Positions 1 to 6,167 of a stretch of DNA of 10,431 bases are shown here, in pieces; position 1 is the first letter of the stretch; each line of letters begins with the position of its first letter. The translations under genes were made by a program, and so were the position numbers. Source of the stretch: Candidatus Hydrogenedentota bacterium (GTDB lineage Bacteria; Hydrogenedentota; Hydrogenedentia; Hydrogenedentiales; GCA-2746185); NCBI GenBank assembly GCA_012965445.1, contig DTSJ01000257.1:1-10431 (forward strand), written 5' to 3'. The notes below the pieces were generated by a model, which did no database searches, was not told the DNA's origin, and saw only the letters and a list, made by a program, of their open reading frames with translations.

Positions 1-1444
1 CGGGATCGATCACGTCGTCGATATACCCTTTTCCAGTAGCTGCCCACGGTCGACTGCCCATGCGCATCTCTTCGATGGCGGCACGGCGAACCGCGGCAGG
101 GTCTTCCGCATCCTCAATTTTTCGCGCGAAAACGATGTTCGCAGCGACTTCCGGAGCCACGAAGCTGATGTCCGCGGTGGGCCAAGCCAGCTGGAAATCT
201 GCACCCATGCCAGGACCTGCCATATTACTCGTAGCCATACCATAGGTTTTGCGGATGATCAGAGAAACCTTCGGCACGGTTGCGAGGCAGAGCGCTTCGA
301 CGAAATTAATGATTTTACCTGGCATGCCTTTGTGTTCAGCTGCTTTTCCTGCCATGAACCCTGGGGTATCATGCAAGAAAATAAGAGGGATATGGAATGA
401 ATCACAGAGTGCGGTGAATGAGGAGCATTTATCGCAGCCTTCCGGGCCCATCGCACCGGCAAGAAATTTGGGTTGGTTCGCGATGATTCCCACTGATTGT
501 CCTTCCAGTCGCGCGAGACAGGTGATGACGCTCTTATCGAAGTCGGGCTTGACGTGGAAGATGGTTTGGTGGTCTACGAACGTTTCGATGATGGCGTTCA
601 TGTCGTAGGTTCGGCTTGGTTCGTCGGGAAGCAGACCGGCTATGTTCGACTGACGTTCCTGCGCCTTGCTGTCGTTTGGAATCTTGGGCGCGAGCTCCTC
701 CGAATGAGAAGGCAGGTAGGAAAGAAAATCGCGCACGAGTGCGAGGCATTCTTCTTCCGAATCCGCAACCCGATCTGATTGTCCGGTCACTTCGGCGTGC
801 AAGGACCATCCGCCCAATTCTTCGAGGTCGACGTGTTCTCCGGTGGACATTTCAAGTACGCGAGGTCCTGCGACGGCCATGCAGGAGCCTTTCTGTTGGA
901 CGACGAAATCGGAGAGTGCGGCGTTCCATGAGGGCGAGCCGAAACATTCGCCCATAATGGTGGAAACCATTGGTACGCGGCGTCTGCGCAGTCCTACGCT
1001 GCGGCCGACTGTCATGGAGCTGAGCCCGTCGGAGCCCATAATATCGGGAATACGTGCCCCGCCGCCTTCGCCAAGGTTGATAATCGGGTATCCTTTTTCG
1101 ATGGCGGAGACGTGCAGTTCGCGATATTTTGCGGTGCCGACGCGCCCGCCGCTTCCAGCCAGAACTGTATTGTCATCGGCTCCCACGGTTACGACGCGCC
1201 CGCTGATTCTTCCGTAGCCCGCTATTTTGCCGTCTGCGGGAGTGCTGTCCTCCATGCCGGGAATATCGGAATGATTCAGTTGGCCTATTTCGTGAAATGA
1301 TCCTTGATCCAGCAATAAATCGATGCGCTCGCGTGCGGTGAATCGACCCCGCTCCCGATGGCGCGCGACTTTGTCCGCACCGCCCAGATCGAGCGATTTC
1401 GATTTTCGTTCCTTCAACTCATTGATGTCTTCCTGTGAGGACAT
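1..1444 (-). CDS. Acyl-CoA carboxylase, carboxyltransferase (beta) subunit, C-terminus cut by window edge
   Basis: This is the carboxyltransferase subunit of a biotin-dependent acyl-CoA carboxylase (PccB/MmdA-like family). It moves a carboxyl group from carboxybiotin to an acyl-CoA in the cytoplasm. The frame is open for 481 codons from ATG 1444 to base 1 and has no stop; family members are usually about 510-530 residues, so only the tail is missing. The N-terminal crotonase-like half has an acyl-CoA-binding region with GEGGGARIPD near residue 123 and GECFGSPSWNAALSDF near 165. The C-terminal half has VGIIANQP, DTPGFMAGKAAEHKG near 359 and RKTYGMA. The usual GPCAGGA oxyanion segment is replaced by GECFGSPSW, a divergent type, so the acyl substrate (propionyl, methylmalonyl or other) cannot be named. 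AAGGA lies 5 bases before the ATG. No biotin carboxylase or biotin carrier gene is present in the window. Identity of the family is firm; substrate is open. Confidence 0.9.
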   Translation of the reverse strand, partial: MSSQEDINELKERKSKSLDLGGADKVARHRERGRFTARERIDLLLDQGSFHEIGQLNHSDIPGMEDSTPADGKIAGYGRISGRVVTVGADDNTVLAGSGGRVGTAKYRELHVSAIEKGYPIINLGEGGGARIPDIMGSDGLSSMTVGRSVGLRRRRVPMVSTIMGECFGSPSWNAALSDFVVQQKGSCMAVAGPRVLEMSTGEHVDLEELGGWSLHAEVTGQSDRVADSEEECLALVRDFLSYLPSHSEELAPKIPNDSKAQERQSNIAGLLPDEPSRTYDMNAIIETFVDHQTIFHVKPDFDKSVITCLARLEGQSVGIIANQPKFLAGAMGPEGCDKCSSFTALCDSFHIPLIFLHDTPGFMAGKAAEHKGMPGKIINFVEALCLATVPKVSLIIRKTYGMATSNMAGPGMGADFQLAWPTADISFVAPEVAANIVFARKIEDAEDPAAVRRAAIEEMRMGSRPWAATGKGYIDDVIDP

Positions 1445-1463
1445 GGGGATCCTTAATTCAACG

Positions 1464-1477
1464 GTTGTTGTTGTTGT
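1464..1477. repeat. Short GTT/AAC trinucleotide run in the carboxylase leader
   Basis: Just under five GTT units lie on the + strand, read as ACAACAACAAC on the coding (-) strand. The run lies between the candidate promoter and the ribosome binding site of the carboxylase gene, so it would fall in the 5' untranslated leader. CAA-type leaders are unstructured; any role in translation is inference. Confidence 0.6.
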
Positions 1478-1497
1478 GGCCAAGCCCGAAGATGATT

Positions 1498-1527
1498 ATT
1501 GTACTGATATGATTTATCGGTGTCCAA
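1498..1527 (-). promoter_or_regulatory. Candidate sigma70-type promoter for the acyl-CoA carboxylase gene
   Basis: Read on the - strand there is TTGGAC (1527-1522), an 18-base spacer and TACAAT (1503-1498). The -10 matches the consensus at five of six positions; the -35 is poor (three of six). It would give a leader of about 47 bases before ATG 1444. It sits in the 105-base gap after the K+ channel gene, so the carboxylase may be transcribed alone as well as from upstream. Confidence 0.35.
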
Positions 1528-1549
1528 AACAAACTCTTGCAACATTCCG

Positions 1550-2368
1550 TTAGGGATTGATTTCCGCGCCACATTGGCTGCAGAACTTCGCGTTGCGCTC
1601 GTAGGATTCGGTGGAGCATTGTGGGCAGGACTGGAGGACTACATCTTCCCGGCGGCGCGGTCTGGTGAGTTCGCTCGTGACGATTCCGGTAGGGACGGCG
1701 ATGATGCCGTAGCCCATGATCATTAGAATCGTAGCGAGGACCTGACCGGCGTTTGTATGGGGGGCGATGTCGCCATAGCCGACGGTCGTCATGGTCACGA
1801 CGGCCCAGTATATACCTTTGGGTATAGAGGTATATCCGTTTTCTTCGCCTTCGATTACGTACATCAGGGAACCCGCTATGATGGCCACCAGCATGACGGC
1901 AAAAACGAACACGAAAATCTTCCGACGGCTGGCCAGCAGGGCGTGGCGGAGCTCTTCCATTTCGCGCAGAAATTTGACGAATCTGAGAACACGGAAGATG
2001 CGCAGAAGGCGCAGCACGCGGACTACTATCAAGAACTGACTTCCAACCAGAAATAGGCTGAGATATGTAGGTATGATGGCGAGGAGATCGACGATTCCGA
2101 AAAAACTCGTTGCGTAGCGGACGGGTTTACCGACAGAGTAGAGTCTCAACAGGTATTCGACGGTAAAAAGGATCGTAAAAAACCATTCGAGGGATGTCAG
2201 CATCTGCCCATAGGACTCGCGCACCGATTCGACGCTCTCGAGCATAACGGCTACCACGCTGAGCAGGATGGTCACGATCAGGACAACGTCGAACATCTTA
2301 CCTTCCCGCGTGTCAGCTTCGAAGATAATTTCGTGTGTCCGGATTTTGAAGGATGGTGGTTTCGTCAT
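1550..2368 (-). CDS. Voltage-gated K+ channel (six-TM, Kv/KvAP-like) with C-terminal zinc ribbon
   Basis: This is an inner-membrane potassium channel subunit of 272 residues, expected to form a tetramer. Likely helices are S1 about 26-43, S2 61-78, S3 88-107, S4 111-134, S5 150-172 and S6 205-232. S4 is a classic voltage sensor with a basic residue at every third position: R117, R120, R123, R126, R129 and K132. The selectivity filter TMTTVGYGD (192-200) is intact, and S6 holds a Val-Pro (225-226) in the place of the usual gate hinge. After a basic linker (TRPRRR) the tail ends in a four-cysteine zinc ribbon: C248-x2-C251 and C263-x2-C266. Such a tail is unusual for a bacterial Kv channel and could bind a ligand, a partner or a metal. 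The ATG lies 4 bases after the VOC stop with no clear Shine-Dalgarno sequence, so translation is probably coupled to that gene. Confidence 0.95.
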   Translation of the reverse strand: MTKPPSFKIRTHEIIFEADTREGKMFDVVLIVTILLSVVAVMLESVESVRESYGQMLTSLEWFFTILFTVEYLLRLYSVGKPVRYATSFFGIVDLLAIIPTYLSLFLVGSQFLIVVRVLRLLRIFRVLRFVKFLREMEELRHALLASRRKIFVFVFAVMLVAIIAGSLMYVIEGEENGYTSIPKGIYWAVVTMTTVGYGDIAPHTNAGQVLATILMIMGYGIIAVPTGIVTSELTRPRRREDVVLQSCPQCSTESYERNAKFCSQCGAEINP

Positions 2369-2372
2369 GGTG

Positions 2373-2798
2373 TCAAAAAGGGGTTGTTTCGCTGTTTTCT
2401 ATAGTAGGGGTTTCATCTGAGGACTGACCGATGAGCAGGGTGTAGCCCGTAGGATCCTGAATATCGAATTCCTTCATGCCGTAAAAGGTGACTCGAAGCG
2501 GGGAAACTGGCAGACCTTTTTCTATGAGGTCCTCATATACTTCCTCGATGTTGCTGACATACAGGGCGATGGCGGTTTGTGCAAAAATATTTTTTGCGCC
2601 CGGAGCGCTGGTGTTGGTTTCGTGCTGCGTGAACATGAGTGATGTGTTGTCGAGTTTCATTTCACACCAGGAGATCACGCCGCTCGATTCAAATTTGTCA
2701 CCGGGTGAGAACCCAAGAATGTCCTGATAAAAGGTGATCGTCTCGTGCATGTTGCTAGTGGCGAGCATTGGAACGGAACGTATGAGTTGTATAGGCAT
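2373..2798 (-). CDS. VOC superfamily protein (glyoxalase / bleomycin-resistance fold)
   Basis: This 141-residue protein belongs to the vicinal-oxygen-chelate superfamily: small cytoplasmic proteins built from two beta-alpha-beta-beta-beta modules, which include glyoxalases, dioxygenases and drug-binding proteins. Module one is seen as SVPMLATSNMHETITFYQDILGF, then a cysteine-containing ISWCEMKL strand and LMFTQHE. Module two is ALYVSNIEEVYEDLIEKG followed by EFDIQDPTGYTLLIGQ. The usual first metal-ligand His is not at its standard position, which fits the bleomycin-resistance-like branch better than true glyoxalase I, so no reaction is assigned. The ATG at 2798 is preferred over an in-frame GTG at 2828 for two reasons: AGGAA lies 7 bases before it, and the GTG would lie upstream of the predicted transcription start. 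It is probably the first gene of an operon with the K+ channel. Confidence 0.85.
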   Translation of the reverse strand: MPIQLIRSVPMLATSNMHETITFYQDILGFSPGDKFESSGVISWCEMKLDNTSLMFTQHETNTSAPGAKNIFAQTAIALYVSNIEEVYEDLIEKGLPVSPLRVTFYGMKEFDIQDPTGYTLLIGQSSDETPTIENSETTPF

Positions 2799-2828
2799 TT
2801 CAAGATTCCTGAATTTATTTCTGGACAC

Positions 2829-2857
2829 AATATATCAGATTCGTGTTGACGTCGTAA
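2829..2857 (-). promoter_or_regulatory. Candidate promoter for the VOC protein / K+ channel operon
   Basis: On the - strand there is TTACGA (2857-2852), exactly 17 bases of spacer, then TATATT (2834-2829; five of six against TATAAT). The -35 is weak. It predicts a start near 2822 and a leader of about 24 bases to ATG 2798. It lies in the 125-base gap shared with the divergent CBM9-like gene. Confidence 0.4.
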
Positions 2858-2923
2858 AAGTATCGTCATTGCTGGTCAAAATTCGTTAGACTGGCTTTGG
2901 ATTTCTGACTGGAAGGAAGTTGT

Positions 2924-3595
2924 ATGCGCTACTCTATTAAGAGAGTCGAGCGATTACCGGAGCTGGATAGCGGACGGGAAAGTGAGGAATGGTCCGGTGC
3001 GAATGTGATCACTATCGAACGATTTTTGACTCCTGGACATGATCATAAGCCGCGCACCGAGGCGCGAATGCTCCATGACGGAGAGAATATTGCGGTGTTT
3101 TTTTACGTCGACGATCGCTATGTTATTGCGAAGGGGATCGAGTATCAGGCGCGAACGCACAGGGATTCTTGTGTGGAGTTTTTTTTGGAGCCAGTGGCTG
3201 GGAAGGGGTATTTCAATTTCGAATTTAACTGCTGCGGGACGTTGTTATTGTCGTATATTGAGGACTCGCGGCGTAAGGGAGAGGGGTTTGAGTGTTATTC
3301 AATGGTACCGGAAGAGGTGATTTCGGGTATGGAGGTACGGGCTTCGCTGGCTGGGCCTATCCTTGAAGAGATTGAGGATCCTGTGGTTTGGACGGTTTCG
3401 TATAGGGTTCCGAAGAGTGTATTCGAGGCGTATTTGGATCCGTTCGGGTCGTTGTATGGCATGAAAATGCGGGGAAACGTGTATAAGTGCGCCGATGACT
3501 GCTCTCATCCGCATTGGGGGTATTGGGCGGATATCGGGGAGGTGCTGAATTTTCATCAGCCGGAAAAGTTTGCGGACATAGTATTTGAGGGGTGA
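2924..3595 (+). CDS. CBM9-like (carbohydrate-binding family 9-like) protein, cytoplasmic
   Basis: This 223-residue protein resembles the stand-alone CBM9-like beta-sandwich proteins found in polysaccharide-using and PVC bacteria. Recognisable landmarks run in order: EEWSGANVITIERF (about 22-34), PRTEARMLHDGENIAVFFYVDD (43-64), RDSCVEFFLEP (80-90) followed by YFNFEFNCCGTLLLS (96-110), the WTVSYRVP strand (156-163) and the closing HWGYWADI...NFHQPEKFADIVF (198-221). There is no signal peptide or membrane segment, so it is predicted to stay inside the cell. That is odd for a glycan-binding domain and leaves its ligand unknown. GGAAGGAAG ends 4 bases before the ATG. A weak TAGACT at 2887-2892 could be its -10. 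No glycoside hydrolase or transporter is nearby to suggest a pathway. Confidence 0.75.
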   Translation: MRYSIKRVERLPELDSGRESEEWSGANVITIERFLTPGHDHKPRTEARMLHDGENIAVFFYVDDRYVIAKGIEYQARTHRDSCVEFFLEPVAGKGYFNFEFNCCGTLLLSYIEDSRRKGEGFECYSMVPEEVISGMEVRASLAGPILEEIEDPVVWTVSYRVPKSVFEAYLDPFGSLYGMKMRGNVYKCADDCSHPHWGYWADIGEVLNFHQPEKFADIVFEG

Positions 3596-3668
3596 ATGTG
3601 CATGCTCGTTTGTAGGTATTAGGGTGTAGTCGAGGTTCCGTGAAGGGTTGCTGAGGAGGAGCTGATAG

Positions 3669-4042
3669 GTGTTTGAAGGCGAAAATATCGTACTGCGCTG
3701 GGACAAAGGGGATGTCGCATCGGTGGTGAAATATGCCAACAATCGGAAGATTTGGCGCAATCTCCAGGACATGTTTCCGCATCCGTATACGACGGAGGAT
3801 GCTGAGGCCTGTATAGAGCTGACGTTGACGGGTGAGGCGCATCAGTATCACTTTGTGATCGACCGAGAGGGGGAGTGTATCGGTGCTGCGGGACTGATTC
3901 CGAAGTCGGACGTGCATCGCAAGATGGTAGAGATCGGGTATTGGAAGAGAACGGGTTCGAATTTGAACGGCGGCATCGGAACGCCGTGTACAAAGACGGT
4001 GAACTCGTTGATAAACTGGTGTACGGAAAGGTGCGTCCTTGA
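3669..4042 (+). pseudogene. RimJ/RimL-type GNAT acetyltransferase with internal deletion and frameshift
   Basis: The gene starts at GTG 3669 with AGGAGGA 8 bases upstream. The first 92 codons read as a normal RimJ/RimL-type GNAT: IVLRWDKGDVASVVKYANN, WRNLQDMFPHPYTTEDAEACIE, then DVHRKMVEIGYW. The family next expects the acetyl-CoA pyrophosphate loop (a WGxGIAT-type motif) and about 45 residues in all, but these are absent. Instead the +2 frame continues directly with RVLEENGFEFE, NAVYKDGELVDKL and YGKVRP, a typical C-terminus of the same family, ending at TGA 4040-4042. The junction is cgggtattgg (3935-3944), which reads IGYW in one frame and RVLE in the other. Without the core the enzyme should be inactive. 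The uninterrupted first frame runs on to a stop at 4125-4127 (152 residues), but its last 60 residues look like an out-of-frame shadow. Its substrate cannot be told. Confidence 0.8.
3935..3944 (+). other. Deletion junction with 10-base shared sequence in the GNAT pseudogene
   Basis: The ten bases cgggtattgg make family-consistent sense in two frames: upstream as the end of EIGYW and downstream as the beginning of RVLEENG. This is what recombination between two short direct repeats would leave behind, with one copy kept and the intervening DNA (roughly 135 bases by family comparison) lost. Confidence 0.6.
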
Positions 4043-4107
4043 TTGCCGAAAGTGGTCCTGGAGTTGTGAATTCGTCGGCTCCGAAGCAGATAGGGTTGTA
4101 GCGATTA

Positions 4108-4116
4108 TGGTATACT
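4108..4116 (+). promoter_or_regulatory. Extended -10 promoter giving a probable leaderless mRNA
   Basis: TGG-TATACT matches the extended -10 form (TGnTATAAT, with one mismatch in the hexamer). The hexamer ends at 4116 and the ATG of the next gene begins at 4124, so transcription would start at or one base before the ATG. No Shine-Dalgarno sequence precedes that ATG, which agrees with a leaderless transcript. No good -35 is seen at the normal distance. Confidence 0.55.
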
Positions 4117-4123
4117 CCCGCGC

Positions 4124-4636
4124 ATGAAAATCAACCATCACAATACGACTATTCGACGTGCGAAGCGGGGGGATCTTTCGTCGATTACCGAGATCTACAA
4201 TTATTATGTGGAGCATACGCAGATCACTTTTGATCTTGAGCCGCAGTCACTTGAAAATCGTGAGGAATGGTTTTCTCAGTTTGATGAATCCGGGGCGCAT
4301 CAGATTGTCGTGGCCGAAGTGGATGGCGTGATTGGCGGATACGCGGGGAGTACGAAGTTGCGCCCGAAACCAGCTTACGAACGAACCATCGAAACGACCA
4401 TTTATGTGCATCCTCAGCATATGGGTTTGGGTCTGGGGCGAGCGCTTTACGGAGAACTGTTCGGTCTGCTGGCGGTGGAGGAAGTGCATCGCGCGTATGG
4501 GGTGATTGCTCTGCCGAATGATCCGTCAATTGCGCTTCACAAGTCGTTCAGCTTTAAGCATGTCGGCACCTTGAATGAGGTCGGCCACAAATTCAATGAA
4601 TACATTGATGTGGCGTGGTATGAAAAAGCGATGTAG
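4124..4636 (+). CDS. Phosphinothricin N-acetyltransferase-like GNAT (MnaT/PAT family)
   Basis: This complete 170-residue cytoplasmic acetyltransferase transfers acetyl from acetyl-CoA to an amino group. The PAT/MnaT signature is clear: IRRAKRGDLSSITEIYNYYVEHT (10-32), TFDLEP (35-40), the TTIYVHPQHMGLGLGRALY segment (91-109) with the GLGLG pyrophosphate loop at 101-105, ALPNDPSIALHKSFSF and a closing KFNEYIDVAWYEK. In this family likely substrates are phosphinothricin, methionine sulfoximine or sulfone, or other small amines, and the real one cannot be read from sequence. The ATG overlaps the shadow stop of the upstream pseudogene as ATGA, but its own extended -10 and the lack of a Shine-Dalgarno sequence suggest independent, leaderless expression. 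The stop is 2 bases before the next gene's start, so the two are probably co-translated. Confidence 0.9.
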   Translation: MKINHHNTTIRRAKRGDLSSITEIYNYYVEHTQITFDLEPQSLENREEWFSQFDESGAHQIVVAEVDGVIGGYAGSTKLRPKPAYERTIETTIYVHPQHMGLGLGRALYGELFGLLAVEEVHRAYGVIALPNDPSIALHKSFSFKHVGTLNEVGHKFNEYIDVAWYEKAM

Positions 4637-4638
4637 CA

Positions 4639-5169
4639 TTGCCCGGGTCGATTGACAATATCGTACTCATTGGCATGGCGGGGGTCGGGAAAAGCACCGT
4701 GGGCGTATTTCTGGCGAAGGCACTGCACCGAAATTTCGTCGATACGGATCTCGTTGTGCAATCCGCTGAAGGTCGTCGACTCCAGGAAATTGTCGATGAG
4801 CTGGGGAAAGAAGCATTTCAGGCAATTGAAGAGCGACACGTATTGTCGATTCAGATACCGGGGGCGGTAATCGCGACGGGCGGGAGCGTCGTATACTCGG
4901 AAAATGCGATGGGCCATCTGAAACGAACTGCTACGACCGTCTATCTTAAATTGCCGCTGGATCAGCTGAAAGCACGGGTGGTAAATACGGAATCTCGCGG
5001 CTTGGCAATGGATTCGGGGCAAAGTTTTGCGGATTTGTATGGAGAACGTCTGCCCCTGTATGAAAGATATACTGACGTGACCATTGACTGCGATGGACTC
5101 AATCACGATGAGGTGGTGGCGACGGCTGTCACTCGTCTACTTGATAGGTCGCAATCATACCGGCGGTGA
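4639..5169 (+). CDS. Shikimate kinase-like P-loop kinase (AroK family, variant active site)
   Basis: The 176-residue product has the shikimate kinase fold: Walker A GMAGVGKST (12-20), VDTDL (34-38), ATGGSVVYSE (79-88), a lid segment with SRGLAMDSG (119-127) and GERLPLYERY (135-144). In true shikimate kinase, shikimate is held by the Arg of an FRxxE motif and by a GGG loop. Here these read FQAIE (60-64) and GGS (81-83), while the first Asp and the lid-proximal Arg (about R137) are kept. The protein may therefore phosphorylate another small alcohol, and the aroK name is withheld. The start must be TTG 4639, because no other start precedes the Walker A motif. It is 2 bases after the acetyltransferase stop, and no Shine-Dalgarno sequence is visible, so coupling is likely. 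Its 3' end overlaps the convergent multicopper oxidase gene by 41 bases. No other aromatic-pathway gene is present. Confidence 0.85.
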   Translation: MPGSIDNIVLIGMAGVGKSTVGVFLAKALHRNFVDTDLVVQSAEGRRLQEIVDELGKEAFQAIEERHVLSIQIPGAVIATGGSVVYSENAMGHLKRTATTVYLKLPLDQLKARVVNTESRGLAMDSGQSFADLYGERLPLYERYTDVTIDCDGLNHDEVVATAVTRLLDRSQSYRR

Positions 5170-5575
5170 TGTGGTCGGTGACGTGGCAGTGGTACAGCCA
5201 GATTCCGGGATTGGTGATGGTCATGTCTGCGGAGGTCATAGTGCCGGGGAGGAGATCGACGACATCTTTTCGGTGTCCCTGGTGTAGAACGGTCTCCCCG
5301 TGCCAGTGGGGTGTGTGAAGGTCGACTTCTGTTCCCATTCCGATAAAATGCCATCGGACGCGGTCGCCTTTTTTCATGTTGAGTCCGGGCAGGTTTCCGA
5401 AGACGGTGCCGTTGATTGCGTGCATGAGGTGTCCTTCTTCGTCTTCGTCTTCTCCATTTTCGTTAAAGACCATGAATAGATTTATGAACTCCCGATCTAT
5501 ATCGTTCGGCGTGTCGTCTGGATTGGCGCGGTCGGCCGCAGTGATGATCATGGCTCCGAGCAGGCCTTTATACAT
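5129..5575 (-). CDS. Multicopper oxidase, C-terminal domain (downstream of an in-frame TGA)
   Basis: This is the second cupredoxin domain of the oxidase whose first half lies at 5609-6127, in the same frame. Numbered from ATG 6127, the copper motifs are complete: HTPHWHG (271-277) and WLYHCHVTDHITAGM (310-324). They supply the type 1 ligands H271, C314, H319 and M324 and half of the trinuclear cluster. An acidic stretch, NENGEDEDEEGH, occurs at about 222-233. The Met at 5575 is the first internal ATG after the stop, but it lacks the HSH motif just upstream, so re-initiation there could not give a working oxidase. The frame ends at TGA 5131-5129, inside the 3' end of the convergent kinase gene. 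The two halves together are 332 codons, a good size for a two-domain oxidase. Confidence 0.8.
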   Translation of the reverse strand: MYKGLLGAMIITAADRANPDDTPNDIDREFINLFMVFNENGEDEDEEGHLMHAINGTVFGNLPGLNMKKGDRVRWHFIGMGTEVDLHTPHWHGETVLHQGHRKDVVDLLPGTMTSADMTITNPGIWLYHCHVTDHITAGMIATYQVDE

Positions 5576-5608
5576 ATCGGGTACGGAATCGACGTGAGAG
5601 TGGTGGAG

Positions 5609-6127
5609 TCAGACGATGGAGCTGCCGTCATTGGGGTCGGGTCCGGCTGATTCGGGTACTTTCCATGTGTAGGTGAAAGTTTCGCCGGGCTTGACTGCGC
5701 CGCCTTTGGTGGTCGCACCCGCATATTCGGCTCCTTCGTTCGCCTTGGTATAGAAAACGCCGTGGGGATGTATCGAATAGGGCTGCTTTGCTTTGTTCTT
5801 GAAGTGAATTTTCAGTGTGTCGCCGACTGCTGCGCGTAGGGTTGCTCCTAGAATGCCGAGATGGGGATCTTGTGTTTTTTCGGTGTTGAAGGTGGCATCG
5901 GTATACTCGATATAGCGGACTTTATCGTAGGAGAGTTGGTCGCCCCATACATCGATACCCTTTGCGGGCATGATATTGTTTACGCCAGAGGGGGCGTAAT
6001 TCCATTGCACGTTTTCCGCAGCGATATAATAGTGAGCTTCGTGCGGTTTGTGCGTCGATAGTGCCGACGAATGAGGGGGGATGAGAATCAGCAGGAAAGG
6101 GGTGAGGCGGGATACCGTTCGAGTCAT
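5609..6127 (-). CDS. Multicopper oxidase, signal peptide and N-terminal domain, ended by premature TGA
   Basis: This is the first half of an exported two-domain multicopper oxidase (ceruloplasmin/laccase type, oxidising a metal ion or phenol and reducing O2 to water). The start at ATG 6127 gives a short signal peptide (MTRTVSRLTPFLLILIPPHSSALS). The in-frame ATG at 6172 is rejected because it lies within the candidate -10. The first copper motif is IHPHG (119-123), with H120 and H122 as cluster ligands. Codon 173 (5611-5609) is TGA, where the family has Trp in a WLYHSHVD-type motif. The frame continues at once as LHHSHVDS, with H176 and H178 as ligands, and the equivalent spot in domain two is WLYHCHV with Trp intact. 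One base change (TGG to TGA) explains the break. Either the gene is dead, the base is a sequence error, or the stop is read through. Confidence 0.8.
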   Translation of the reverse strand: MTRTVSRLTPFLLILIPPHSSALSTHKPHEAHYYIAAENVQWNYAPSGVNNIMPAKGIDVWGDQLSYDKVRYIEYTDATFNTEKTQDPHLGILGATLRAAVGDTLKIHFKNKAKQPYSIHPHGVFYTKANEGAEYAGATTKGGAVKPGETFTYTWKVPESAGPDPNDGSSIV

Positions 6128-6167
6128 AATTTGTCCGGAAAATTGAGTTTGAAGTTCAGGGGCAGGG

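Noticed and set aside
497..957. Medium-length ORFs on both strands inside the carboxylase region, which might suggest a frameshifted gene
   Set aside because: The - strand frame from 1444 is open without interruption to base 1 with continuous carboxyltransferase homology; the others are shadows.
2799..2828. GTG 2828 as the start of the VOC protein (151 residues)
   Set aside because: The 10 extra residues are not family-like, and the start would lie on the -10 box or upstream of the predicted transcript start. ATG 2798 has a good ribosome binding site.
3945..4127. The uninterrupted frame of the first GNAT (to a stop at 4125-4127, overlapping the next ATG as ATGA) taken as a genuine 152-residue protein with a coupled start
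   Set aside because: Residues after IGYW do not fit the family, whereas the +2 frame at the same bases gives a textbook RimJ/RimL C-terminus ending at 4042. The ATGA overlap is then chance.
5609..5611. Genome-wide TGA-to-Trp recoding or a selenocysteine codon
   Set aside because: Neighbouring genes use TGG for Trp and end with TGA at sensible places. The site is a Trp position, not a Cys/Sec position, and no SECIS-like hairpin is evident.
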